From Dermatemys mawii (lineage: Eukaryota > Chordata > Testudines > Dermatemydidae), in assembly GCA_007922305.1 (NCBI GenBank), contig ML677374.1, forward strand, positions 10,419,369-10,483,368: a DNA stretch of 64,000 bases, in the 5' to 3' direction. The position numbers and the translations under genes are program-made. Positions 22,288 through 32,965 of this stretch are shown piece by piece (the first letter of the stretch is position 1; every line of letters begins with the position of its first letter). Below the pieces are notes generated by a model. That model did no database searches and was not told the DNA's origin. It was given only the letters and a program-made list of their open reading frames with translations.

Positions 22288-23989
22288 CTCTGCAAAGCAT
22301 TTAGGCCTGGTGAAAAGAATGAGCAGTTAGAAAAACAATGTTCGATACATGCAAATCATAATGAATTTTGCCAGCTGTATTTAAACGAGTAGCAGAATCT
22401 CTTATAAGGCATTTTCTTGCACATGGAGGGGAAGCAGACTTATAGTGTAGCAATGCAATGGGGCCAGTGCCAAGGGGAAGACTGAAAACTCTCTGAATGC
22501 ATTTGTACTTGTAGATGAAGCCAAAAGAGTTGTCACTCATGCCTGAGCCAAGGAGATGAGGCTGTAAAGCTATTCAAAGAACAGGACACAAACAGAAAGC
22601 CAAATGGCTACATTTCATACCAGGAAACCAGGTTTGTGTGTACTGAAATGCTCTAGAAAGAGGGATCTTACTGCAAATTCCAGCTCCAACCCCTGCCCCC
22701 CCGAACTTTGGGGAAGACAGGATCCAGGTTCAAAGCCAGCAGTGCAGGCCCCATCTCCATTTGCTATTAGAAATTCAAAAGCATTTCTCTTCTAAAAATA
22801 TTGGACACAATGCACTTCTGGTTGTTGGGAATAGGGACAGTCAAGTAACCTAAAAGACTGGTACAGGCCTTATGGATCTTCAGTTAGCTTGTGCCTGCCC
22901 ACCCCAGAATGGCAGTGTATTAAAAAATTTGCCAAGAAAAACTTTCGTTAATTTTTCTTCTATAAACATTCCATATTATAATAAATATTTGTTAGGAACA
23001 ACTCTGTCCCTTTCACATGTGCTAGAGAGGGGCCTGAAACAAACCCCCAAATTCAAACTTTGCAGATGGTCCCAAACTCTGCTCTCAGTTACAGTGGCGT
23101 GAACTCTAAGTAACTTCACTGAAAGCAATGGAGTTATTTACAGTAATCGGAGTGGCAGCCAACTGTAGGACCAAATGTGCTCTCAGTACTGGCCGTCTTG
23201 CTAATCCAACTCCTGTTAGGCCAGAGAGTGAGACAGCCTTTCCAGATTCCAAATGGTGGTGGTAAGGAGCAAGAATTTGCAGTGGAAATTCACCCCTGTA
23301 CATATGCCCAGCCCAACAACTATACTCCAATTAAAACAGGTCTTATGGGGCACATTCTCCTTGTTCTGACCCCTCTGCACAAGAGGTGAATTTCATCCTT
23401 ACTGGCTAGTGCAGGGAAACATTCCCCAGTTGTTTTGTCATTGACCCCTATGCTACTCTTCAGTGCGCTTTGAATTCAGAGTGGAGCTAGGTTTAATTTG
23501 GTCTCCTTAGCGTGGCAGCCATTTACCCATCATTTACGAGAGAGAACTTTAAAACCAAGATTTTGCTAGAGACAATAAGAATAATCTCGTCTTAAAACAG
23601 AGACCTCTCCTGCAAGTTCTGTTTGCTGTTTTCATCTCCTTTTGTGCTATTTAAGGAACTGGCATTATGATACCAATATAGATTTTATTTTTTGACAGAG
23701 AGAGAGAAAAAAAAAAGCACAGCTCATTACTAATGTTTAAAAATATGTGGCCAGCTTTATAAAATAGAAGTATACAACTTGATCACATTTTTATGTTCTC
23801 TATGAAACAAAATCGGTTGACATTCATAAGGTGAGAGGAAACTGATGATGCAACAGTCTAAAGTCTCAAAGCACTGATTGTATAGACATCTGACCATGTA
23901 AATCAACACTTAAGAACCTTCATAGGTGAGGTATCAGTTTTAAAGTGTCTCTCTTCAAAGTACCCAGCCAAGTGACACACAGCTGAACA
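22288..23989 (-). other. LRRC75A: probable LRRC75A 3' UTR and flank
   Basis: Sequence directly downstream of the LRRC75A stop on the minus strand. It lacks recognisable transposons except old repeat motifs near 23.07-23.18 kb. A purine-rich GA/A tract sits at 23695-23717. How much of this is transcribed is not visible from sequence. Confidence 0.4.
23684..23689 (-). promoter_or_regulatory. candidate proximal LRRC75A poly(A) signal
   Basis: AATAAA on the minus strand about 300 bp after the stop codon, in a sequence 'caaaaaataaaatctatatt'. This is the first canonical hexamer I see downstream of the stop that lies in U/A-rich context. Confidence 0.35.
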
Positions 23990-24614
23990 TCATGTCTGAG
24001 CTGCCTCACAAGCAGCTTCCTGCTCAGAGTCACATTTATTTGTCAGCATCCCAACCTCAATTGTTCTCTCTGTCAGCAGCTGTCTGGTGCCCGCATTGTT
24101 GATCTTGCCAGGTTGGTTTCTGTCTTTGTCAGCTGAACACAGGTCCTCTTGACTCTCCACCAGGCCCTCTTGGCTTTCCAAGTCACTCATCTGGCCCTCC
24201 CCGAACTCCAGAATGGTTGGCAAGTTGCCTTGCTTGGGACATCGTTTCTTGAGGCTGACCAAAAAGGGCTGTGGCAAAGAAAAGATATCCACGTTGTTGC
24301 CCAGATCAATCCACGTCACACTGGAGAACTTCTTGGGGTCCTTCAGCGTTTCTGTCAGATCCCGAAGGATTGCTTTGGTGAGTCTGTTGCCATTCAGAGA
24401 GAGTGTGGTGAGGTGAGGCAGGGCACTGAGGATGGGCAGAAGCTGAAGGAACATCTCATCAGTCAGCTCCGTGAAGCACAGCTCCACATTGTCAATGTGC
24501 TCCGAGCTGTGCTGGAGGTATGAGATGATGCGGTCCAAGTCCTTCAATGTCAGAGGAATGCCAGAGAGATCTACTGTGTTGTTCTGAGGCGTCCCCACCA
24601 GGATAGCTTTCAAG
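23990..24614 (-). CDS. LRRC75A: LRRC75A terminal coding exon (leucine-rich repeat containing 75A)
   Basis: Exon of 625 nt ending in a stop; the first nucleotide completes a split codon, then 207 residues follow. The peptide opens LKAILVGTPQNNTVDLSGIP. Four LRR-like units are visible: VDLSGIPLTLKDLDRIISYL, VELCFTELTDEMFLQLLPIL, LTTLSLNGNRLTKAILRDL (the clearest LxxLxLxxNxL) and VTWIDLGNNVDIFSLPQPFL. A basic KKRCPKQ and an acidic, probably disordered tail (SDLESQEGLVESQEDL) follow. The LRR order and DLGNNVDIFSLPQPFL identify the LRRC75 family. I favour LRRC75A over LRRC75B from remembered similarity. The molecular function of the family is poorly defined. Vertebrate LRRC75A is roughly 340 residues, so about the first 40% comes from upstream exons not found here. 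Confidence 0.85.
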
Positions 24615-24634
24615 CTGCAGAAAAACAAAACAAC
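24615..24634 (-). other. LRRC75A: splice acceptor of the LRRC75A last exon
   Basis: On the minus strand a pyrimidine-rich TTGTTTTGTTTTTCTGCAG precedes the exon, with AG at 24616-24615. The frame stays open five codons upstream, including an in-frame ATG at 24628-24626. That ATG lies inside the tract and is an intronic artefact, not a start codon. The intron is phase 2. Confidence 0.8.
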
Positions 24635-25037
24635 AAATGGTTAACATGATCACTCATAATTTTGCTAATAAGCATCACTTCTTCTTTGCTGGCAGCCTTG
24701 TGAGGGACAGCGCAATGACTCATGCAAACAGGATACGTAACTGATGGCAACCCCTCTGTCAGGCCTGGATTTTAGAATCCGATTTTGTGTGCAGTCTTGC
24801 AGATGGATGGCAGCCAAAACCAATGTATTCAAAGATTGTTGCTGCCTCCTGTTTCAATTACAAGCCTACAGAAGCTTTCTTCTGGGAGTCCCTTGCAAGG
24901 TCCCGGAGCTGAACGTTCAACTGCTTGTAAAATTACAAGAATGGAAAAAGACTATGAAGCATTTGAGCAGAAAAACAGGAATTCTCGCCTGAGTGACAGT
25001 ATTCACGCTTGTAAACACTTCATCGAAGGGAATAAGC
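24635..25037. other. LRRC75A last-intron sequence
   Basis: Immediately upstream of the acceptor on the gene strand. Two overlapping plus-strand frames (24744-25087) are antisense to the intron, carry no domain and run into a MIR, so they are treated as chance. Confidence 0.5.
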
Positions 25038-25125
25038 TTTGCCTTGTTTTACAGGTGGGGAAACTGAGGCACAAAGCAAAGGCATAGTAAAGACAGACCT
25101 AAAAACTAGATGTCCTGACTCCAGT
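25038..25125 (-). repeat. MIR-like SINE fragment
   Basis: 'gccttgttttacaggtgggg', 'aaactgaggcacaaagcaaa' and 'agatgtcctgactccagt' on the plus strand form the inverted MIR 3' half. Intronic to LRRC75A. Confidence 0.65.
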
Positions 25126-25759
25126 TTAGTACTTCCAGTGGTTTACCAACAATAACTACTATTAATCTTTTGACTTTGATGCTATGGAGATGAATGCTAT
25201 AGAAAAACCTTAGGTAGATAAATTTAGTCTCATAATGTTCCTGTGGAGCCTGATAAGCATCTCTGCCAGACTGGAGTTATTCAGATCAACGCTGCTTTCA
25301 AAGTGCAGCAAGGATCTAGCTATGTTAGAGTAACCTAACCACCATGAGTAGCGGTAGCTGAGGCCTTAACACTAATGAATTAGGAGACTGAGGGAGTTCT
25401 ATCAGTGTTAATCACTTGAGAAATATTAGCTAGCTAAGTTGACACATCTGCCACAAAGATCGTGCCAAATCAGCTCGCTTTGCGTATGGCTCTGACTTTC
25501 ATCATACTCTGAACTAAAGAAGAGTTTTGTCGAATTTACCATTGGCCTCTTGAATTACCTAGGGCCTCTGTTTATGACTTGCTGTGTAAATCAAGATGTA
25601 AACCCTTACCCTGGCATTTTTAGACTACGAACAATGACTCAAGATGTCTATACTGTGCAAAAAAAAAAAAGTATTCTTAACTTGCAATATCTAATGTGCA
25701 TTAAAAATAGCAGTGAATATACAGCAGCTCTGCTGAAGTCAGTTTGAGATAGCATTCGG

Positions 25760-25853
25760 GGGAGCTGGGATTGAACCTAAGCGGCTGTGTCCTTATAGTT
25801 GTTTGAACCAGAGTTAATTAACATACCTTTTATTGGCAGTGTAGACGTACCCT
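25760..25853. mobile_element. Harbinger-like MITE, right end only
   Basis: Ends 'ggcagtgtagacgtaccct' (25835-25853), the inverted terminal sequence of the GTCTACAC MITE group. The interior is short and the left end is missing. Confidence 0.4.
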
Positions 25854-26129
25854 GAACACTGAAGAAGCAGTCTGAAACCCCGTTTGGTAGAAGAATTAGT
25901 AACTGTATCCACTCTAGTTCCATTTACTCTCTCAAAACCATGGGTTTAAATGAGCCCATCTCCGTTATCTTTACTTGCCTAGGCCCAGGCTGTGATACTG
26001 AGTGCTGCAGAAGCTGGGGCCTTTCTACTCAAGGAGACACTGGGGTAACTTGGTCTGCTGGTGATAAAGAATATAATGCTTTGATTCACTGGCAACACAA
26101 GCTGGTGCCCCTTGCAATATGATGCATGT

Positions 26130-26560
26130 GCAGGGCACACTACATTAGATTTTCTTGGGTGGTGTGGAAGAACCTATTCAACTCTTCCTCCTTTAAGAAA
26201 AAGATTAGTAGTAAAACTCCAAGTGTGGGCGCAGTTACACTGGTGCAACTGTGTTCCAGGGATTGTCTACACAAGGGTTAACACGTGCTGCCTTTCAGGA
26301 TCACTCAAAGGACCTGTGTACATGACACACTTCCTCAAAGCAGACTAACTGGCTAATATGTAGTCTATAATCTGCTTTGGAAGTGTATAAAGTTAATTGT
26401 TTGTGTAACTTATTTCTATATAGGAAGGGGAATGAGCTATAGAGATATAAGGTACCTTTTATACCTGTATAGCTGTAGGAGTTGTACAGGAGTCCTCTGT
26501 ACAGATATAGGACTCTCCTTCCCCACTATGCAAGTGTTGTAACAGTACAAAAACTGTATA
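26130..26560. mobile_element. decayed MITE fragments
   Basis: Contains 'gcgcagttacactggtgcaa', 'ggattgtctacacaagggtt' and, at 26.43-26.47 kb, 'gagctatagagatataaggt' with 'acctgtatagctgtagg'. These resemble interior and terminal motifs of the MITE at 14.55 kb. The borders are unclear and two separate insertions are possible. Confidence 0.35.
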
Positions 26561-27884
26561 GACCAGGTCTAACGATTTCTCTCTCCAAATCTGCAGATTA
26601 TAATAGTAGGTGCAAAGGAAAGGTCCATCTGTCCATGTTTTCCTAGAAGGGTCATGGTACAAACACATCCCTTCCACTCCCCTTTTGAAGTAGATCATAT
26701 TAGTGGGGAAATCGCACAGCACAAAATCCGAGCGACTGGGCAAGGCCATTGAGGAAGTCAGTGCTAGAGCCAGGATGAAAATTGGGGATTTCCCTTCTCC
26801 TAATGCTCTCTTTGTTCTTCGGCTCCATGCTGCCTGTTGACACTCACCTGTTGCTCATCCCTAGAACTAGGCAATCACCCCTGTGCGGTGCTGGCCTTCT
26901 GGCCAAGTGAAATGGAACAATTACCAAGCTCAGGTATTTGCCAGCTAGCACGCTCCTCTTCAAACCACTGAAGGCAACAGTCACTCCAGACTTAGGAGCT
27001 GTCAGTGACCTCAGTGTGAGTGTTCTGAAGCGTATGTGTACCACAAACACAATCTCCTGTCCGTGCTATAAACCAGCTGGTTTCATCTATTCTCTCCTTG
27101 TCTGCACACTTCCTTACTTTAATGAAGAACCAGAACTGAGCAGCCTGGGACCCCTCCAGAAACTGCTGAAAAGCATGTGCTGCTTCATGCAGCGATTTGA
27201 TTAGCAGCCCCCTCGACTCACCTTGACCTTTTCTCCTGGCTCCTAGCAGTGTGCTCCATTGGAAGCAGCTTAATTAGGCCTAAGCCCAGACACAGCACTA
27301 ATGACGGTTCCTAAATGAGATCTGAAGGGGCAAAACAGTGACATTTCAGTCCTCCTTTGCTGGGCTATTTCTCACTCTGGATGGATGCCTTGCAGCCCTG
27401 GCCCACAGGGAGAGCAAGAGTGAAAACTGAAACTTAGAGCCACGGACCACCTACAGGCAATCAAGATGTCTGGCTTTTTGCAGCCTGTTATTTGCTGGGG
27501 TTAACTATCAACCATTTTGCGCATAACACAACTCCTTCCAGCACAAGGCAGGCCAGGCACCAGAGAGAGAGTGTTGAAAATGTTCACAAGCAGTCCCACT
27601 CAAGTCAACAGTAGGGAGTTAGCTCTCTGGTCCTTGGTGTATTCGGAATAGGTGTTAAGTCTTTCAGTACTTTGTGAATGACAAGAGTTTTTGGGAATAC
27701 AGGCTGGGAGCCCAAGGAAGCCAAGCTGGAGAAAGGAAAGATGCTGTAAGAGCTTTTACTGCTCTAAGCTGGCCTGGTTGCTTTGCTCAAGGAGAGGCAA
27801 AGTCCCATGTGAGCAGATATTCATAAGCAAGTGGCAGCCAAAAAAAATGTTATACCCCACTCTCTCAGGTCTTGATTATGCCAC
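26561..27884. other. non-coding, no gene recognised
   Basis: Presumed LRRC75A intron. I searched the minus strand for an upstream LRRC75A exon here and found none. Chance frames only. Confidence 0.5.
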
Positions 27885-28552
27885 TAAGGGCATGGTTACA
27901 CTTACAAGATTATAGCGTTATTGGTTATAGCGGTCCCCTTATACAGTAATATGTATAGCGATATTGTATGTCCACACTCAGACACGCCAGCGGTATAGCA
28001 TGGCCACATTTGGGGCACTTAATGCGGCATTAAGAGCAGCGCATTAGGGCAGATATCCCAGCATTCAGCTGGGTGCAACGTGCTTTTTAAACGAGGGGGT
28101 GAGGGGGGACGCGTTGTGTGTATGTGGAGGGAGAGAGACAGTGTTTTTTCCGTTCTTCTGAAAGCCTGTCAGTGAGCCTCCGTTCACAGAAGGCTTTGTT
28201 TTCACACAGGCTCCCTCCTTAAACATTTGCATTGCTTATCTGTGGAGTTAAAAGAGGTACTTCCGCATTCCTCCAGCCGAGTTCAAAATAAAGGGAAGAG
28301 ACGTCAATTGCCTTAAATGGCTCCAGGCATTTCGAGATATCACTTGTAGCGCAGTGGGTGTCCACATTCTTGCTGTAGCGCTACAGCAGCTGCACTACAG
28401 CCCTTATTCCCCATGCGGAGGTGGATTACCAGGAGCGCTATAACTCCGTGGTTATAGCGCTCTACGTGCCTTGCCAGTGTGGACGGGGAGGAGGTTATAG
28501 AGCTCGTGGGGGCTTTATAGCGCTGTAAAGTGCCAGTGTAACCAAGCCCTTA
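27885..28552 (-). mobile_element. Harbinger-like non-autonomous element, 662 bp (copy A)
   Basis: Element 27888-28549 with ends GGGCATGGTTACAC and GTGTAACCAAGCCC (13 of 14 inverted matches). It is flanked by TAA and TTA, fitting a TWA duplication with one change. The interior has many 'tatagcgctataa' palindromes and 'gacgtcaattgccttaaatgg'. It is the reverse complement, along its whole length, of the element at 56003-56705. There is no transposase frame. Subterminal 'ttatagcg' repeats could be transposase binding sites. Confidence 0.8.
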
Positions 28553-28576
28553 GATAGTTCAGTTTCTGCTGCGGAC

Positions 28577-28721
28577 TCCCTCTGTAGGGTGACGAGATGT
28601 CCCGATTTTATAGGGACAGTCCCGATTTTTGGGTCTTTTTCTTATATAGGCTCCTATTTCCTTCCACCCCACCTGCTGTCCCAATATTTCACATTAGCTG
28701 TCTGGTCACCCTATTCCTCTG
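28577..28721. mobile_element. hAT-like MITE, 129 bp, second copy
   Basis: Element 28585-28713 with ends TAGGGTGACG and GGTCACCCTA. The flanks are TCCCTCTG and TTCCTCTG, an 8-bp target duplication with one change. The interior 'tatagggacagtcccgattt' matches, in reverse complement, the copy at 11851-11974, showing the family is dispersed. Confidence 0.8.
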
Positions 28722-28870
28722 CCACCTTTATTCTGATTCTATCCCCCAGTGGTTATGTCATCAACAAGGACCATGGGAGGGACAGAACTAAGGACTTTTC
28801 ACTCCTCACTCAAAAGACCTTTGTTGCTTGAGCTAAAGAAGAATCTTTGTTAGTTTCAGCTGTGTTACAG

Positions 28871-29013
28871 CTCAGTCGCAGTGGTTCTCAAGCCGCAGGC
28901 CAATCAGCATGCAGCTGCAGTCCATGTGACAGCCTCAGGCCCATATAGGTAGTATATGCATTGTGTGGATGCAGCCCGCAATGGTAAATAAATTAAGAAC
29001 TCCTGCTCTGCTG
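28871..29013. mobile_element. decayed hAT-like MITE
   Basis: Element about 28879-29005, beginning CAGTGGTTCTCAAGCC and ending 'ttaagaactcctg', an imperfect inverse of the start (consensus end GAGAACCACTG). The flanking 8-mers CTCAGTCG and CTCTGCTG match at 5 of 8 positions. An old copy. Confidence 0.5.
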
Positions 29014-31369
29014 GCTGCAGCACAGAATAAAATCACACACTTGAGCGGCCCTGACACACATGAGGCTGTATGCGATAATGTAACAGATAGGATTAGAGAC
29101 TAGTGGTGTCCTCAAGTGCCGTGTGAAACCCAGACATCATGCTGTTTGCAATTCATGCCATCACTTAGTCATTGAAGTGACGGTTAGCATGGTGAGGTGT
29201 GCACACCCACGCACGCTGTCTGGGGACGAATAGTGTCGTGCATGGAAAATGCAGCAGGGAGGCAGAAGGGCAGTCTGCAACTTGTAACTCTAAAAGGTTT
29301 GATGCTGCTTCTCCTCAGCGGAGTCTTTATCCCGAGAATGAGAGACAAGGCATTGGACTGCTGACAACACACACACACAATGGGCTGTAATGGTAAAAGC
29401 CTGCAACCCTTTCGCAGCAGACACAGCAGCACAAACATCGAAGTGTTTTTGCTTGACTCTTTTCTCTGACACTAAGCAGAGGTCCTGGAAGCTGTGCAGA
29501 GGGAGAAGGCTAAAGATCATTAACTCGAACTCCAGACAGTGAAAAGGTGACTGGTAGCATCTTTTCCTTTTCCTTATGGAAAGCGTTTGAGAATGTGTCA
29601 TTACAAAGATCAGACCGAAAAGGGCTGAACCTACAACTATATTCTGATGTGAGAAAAGTGCAGGCAGATGTAGAGGATTTATCCAGACCATGCTGTGCAT
29701 AAGTAGTACCTTTGTAATAATAAGGTATTATTCTTCAGGGAACAGAAGTTACCTGCGGTCTCATTTTTAGTGAATTTGATGCACATGAAAGGTATCAAAT
29801 AGATAATTCTCTTCAGTGTGTGGCACATTAGAAATATATCTATTGACAGGTCCCATTACCAATCTCCTGCTCTAACTGCCCAGTCTTTCCCTGTCGTAAT
29901 ATGTCAGGAAAACTTTGAGATGCTCTGAAGAAAGGTACTGTGTATAGTAAATACAAAATATTATGCTCTCTTACAGTGACAGCCTGTGCTATATTTATTT
30001 TCAGTCATTCAGGCTTACTGCTCTGGTCACATTGGCGACCTTGCGAGACAATCTGTCCCCTAGAGTTAGCATGTGCCATGATCGGCTCTGTGTTATGCCA
30101 CACAGAAAGCAGTTCTCGCAAAGCTGATCTGTTTTGTTCAAGCCTGAGGGTTTGTCTATGATTTGATTTATCATGGACAGTGATTACTCTCTTTTCTAAG
30201 AACACTTAGTGAAATGCACGATCGGCTTGAACAAGTCGGGACAGAAACTTAATAGAGCAGCGGGTTTAGTAGGAGATGCATCTGATTCAGTAGGTTGTAA
30301 TTTTGATTCAAGGTATGAAGGCAGCTGATTCAACTTGCGATGCAGCTAAGTCAACAGTGGATCTATATTTGGTTTAGCAGTATGTGTACGTTTGGAATTA
30401 ACTGTCCAGGCCACTCCACAATCTGTTTGTTGTGACATGAGACTTATGGGCTCTCTCTCATTCACAGCGTGCCTCAGTGGTCCACAGAAATACTTCCATG
30501 TTGTGGATGCAATCACATTTCAGAGTAACGACACTTCTATTTCCCCCTCAGTGGTCCATCAAGGGCACCTTCCCTTTGACTTCCAGCTCCCCAGCCACTG
30601 TCCTTCTTGAGTAGGGACCCACATCTCTTCCTTCTGACGGGTATTTCCAGGCACACAGTACTCATCCTTCACTGTGTTAGTCATAGCACAGGCAGGCTAC
30701 CCAAGGACACCATCTGACTCTCTTTTCAGAGGCCATTGACAGTATACAGTAATTGCTACAGATATAAGGATACCACACACCCAGGACTGCCTATGCAAAC
30801 ATACATTATTTTTATGGTAAATAGCATTACAGAGAAAACATGTTAAAACCCAATAAAAAGAACCTCCACTCAGGCTAACCCCAACTCTACCCTGAGCTCT
30901 GGCAGTTGTCCGTCTGTTACAGATGCCTCAGGCAGTAATGAAGTTGTACTTCTCATGGCACTCTGACACCACAGTGAGAAGTGTGTTGTACACAGCTACG
31001 TAGGAGTGCCCACAACATAGCACCTCATGCCGCTCTTCATGCTGGGTAGTCAGAGGGGCAAGTCCTCGGCACTTGCACCTGCAATTCCTTTTGCAGTGCA
31101 AAAAAGGGAAGCTGAGCCTCAGACGTTTGGAAAAGGTGCCTCTGAAAGCCTGTAATGCATTATTCACAGCCACTCGCTCCTTCACCTGCAGAACTAGTAA
31201 CTAAAAGCTGACAGCCTTGCCATACTGTAGGTAAATAATCACTGATGTGTAGTTACCACCATATTACTCTGTTAGGCATGTTGAAAATCACAACCTATGA
31301 AAATTAGAGGCTGCTCCTTTGAAAATCCCATTCACAAGGAATAAGTGCTTTCAGGTCCCCGTGCCTAGC
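29014..31369. other. non-coding, no gene recognised
   Basis: Includes minus-strand frames 29700-29290 (136 codons) and 31185-30928 (85 codons). The latter is Cys/Arg-rich (CKRNCRCKCRG, CCGHSYVAVYNTLL) but has no known domain. Neither has splice or promoter support. Confidence 0.5.
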
Positions 31370-31590
31370 AGGCCACTACACTACCCTGCACCTCAGGTAA
31401 TGGGAGAGTCTGATTCTACTGTGGGGAGCAAAAGGGACAGGGGCTCCTCCTAAGGTGCAGAAGAGAATCCTCACTTCAAGTTAGTGAGGACTTCACCAAT
31501 GCCCTGGGCTGGGCTTGAACTGCTTGTTTGGAAAAGAAGGATTCTAAATCCCATTTATCCCTGAGCCATCTCTCTCTCACTAAACATCTA
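31370..31590 (-). repeat. tRNA-derived SINE
   Basis: Read on the minus strand the high-coordinate end gives 'gatggctcagggataaatgg' (A-box-like) and 'gcagttcaagcccagccc' (B-box-like), followed by a body reaching about 31370. This is the layout of a tRNA-headed SINE distinct from the MIR copies. The family was not named. Confidence 0.45.
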
Positions 31591-32664
31591 GTGCATAGAT
31601 CTGCGACAGGCTAACTATCTGGCTGGGAACACCTATATACACACCCAGAGCACTAAGCTACACCGGGGGTGGGGGGGCGAGGGTGTGCGTATGAGGGGGG
31701 AAAGCAATGAGTTCCACTTCAGACAAGAAACATCTGACAGACTGGTCAGAGACATCCGATCTAATAGGTTCCCCATTCTTTGGCAATGCTGGATTGTTTC
31801 CTAGAGTCTGTTTAAGGGTGCTTTGTTCTCATTGTTCCTTTAAAATCTTTGTTACAAAGAACTAGTAAAAATGGATCAGGAGAGAGATTAAAGCCAACTT
31901 CCACTCAGGGGCTTGGCTAAATACTGGAAGAGCTGAATATTTTCCGTTTCTATTTGTAGTTAAAATATGTGACTATTACAACTTCAAACATCTGAATACC
32001 ACAGCTGATGCTGGAAGGGAGCTGGTTGATGTCACACAACCTCACAAGGTCAGCTGAGATATCAGTAACAACTCTTCAAAGGAAATTATGCAGTGGAAAC
32101 AAGCTGCTAGTCTCTTATTACCTGGCTGCGTTAGTCAGCTCCTGTAACACTGCTTGCTAGGGGAATACCTGACAGCACTGGAAAATTAAAACATTTTGTC
32201 TTTTGTGGCTCACCAGTCTCTTTTGAATTGGCCCAGGCAGATCTATATCTACCTGCACTAAGAGAGTTTGTCTGTCTATCGCACTGTGAACTAAACAACA
32301 GAATCTCACCCAAGTGTAGCTGTGAAATTTAAGACCTCCACAGGAAATCAAGCCTTCCTGATTATAGAGTCTGGGCTCTTCAGTGTGAGCTGCTATGATG
32401 AACCAATGCAATCAGTTAGTTGCAAAAACTGATTTCTAAAGCTTTATTATTATCCACAAGTGATGGTTTGGTGGGCTGTACTTAGGCTTTGAATATCGAA
32501 TCTCCTTGGAATCATGAGTTTGACTCTTCATTGGTTCAACTCAGCGCTTGTGTAACTCCCTAACTCTGCTCCCACAGAAGTCCATGGGAGTTAAAACATC
32601 CAGGAGGAGCAGGGGGGTAAAAAATCTCACTGGCTTCATGATTGTGCTTTAAAAAATTATGGCG
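31591..32664. other. non-coding, no gene recognised
   Basis: Unique-looking sequence with no recognisable repeat ends. Minus-strand frames at 32131-32411 overlap in two phases and are considered chance. Confidence 0.5.
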
Positions 32665-32965
32665 GGGATGATGTGATCAGATGGCCTATAATGGGCACAT
32701 GGCCAACCGGCGACTGCTAGCAGCAAATATCTCCAGTGGCCGGTGATGTAACACTAGATGGGGACAGCCCTGAGTTACTACAGAGAATTCTTTCCCAAGT
32801 GTCTGGCTGGTGGGTCTTGCCACATGCCCAGGGTCTAACTGATCACCATATTTGGGGTTGGGAAGGAATTTCCCCCCTGAGTCCCATTGGCAGAGACCTG
32901 GGAGTTTCTGCCTTCCTCTGCAGCCTGGGGCATGGGTCACTTGTAGGGTTAAACTAGTGTGAATG
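32665..32965 (+). mobile_element. CR1-type LINE 3' UTR fragment
   Basis: Recognisable landmarks in order: 'gagttactacagagaattct', 'tcccaagtgtctggctggtg', 'tctaactgatcaccatattt', 'ggggttgggaaggaatttcc' and 'tctgcctt'. This 3' UTR type is frequent in turtle CR1 elements. 5' truncated; no ORF remains. Confidence 0.7.

Noticed and set aside
23843..23893. Possible box C/D snoRNA (TGATGA then CTGA) on the plus strand beyond LRRC75A, considered because an antisense snoRNA host gene lies near LRRC75A in mammals
   Set aside because: C-box start is not a purine, spacing is short, and no terminal stem can be formed; a second candidate at 18259-18324 also lacks a stem.
24149..24523. 124-codon plus-strand frame
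   Set aside because: It is antisense to the LRRC75A exon; the minus-strand frame has clear LRR structure.
28577..28831. 80-codon plus-strand frame at 28.6-28.8 kb
   Set aside because: Mostly a translation of the hAT MITE at 28585-28713.
29290..29700. 136-codon minus-strand frame
   Set aside because: Peptide composition is chance-like and there is no supporting context.
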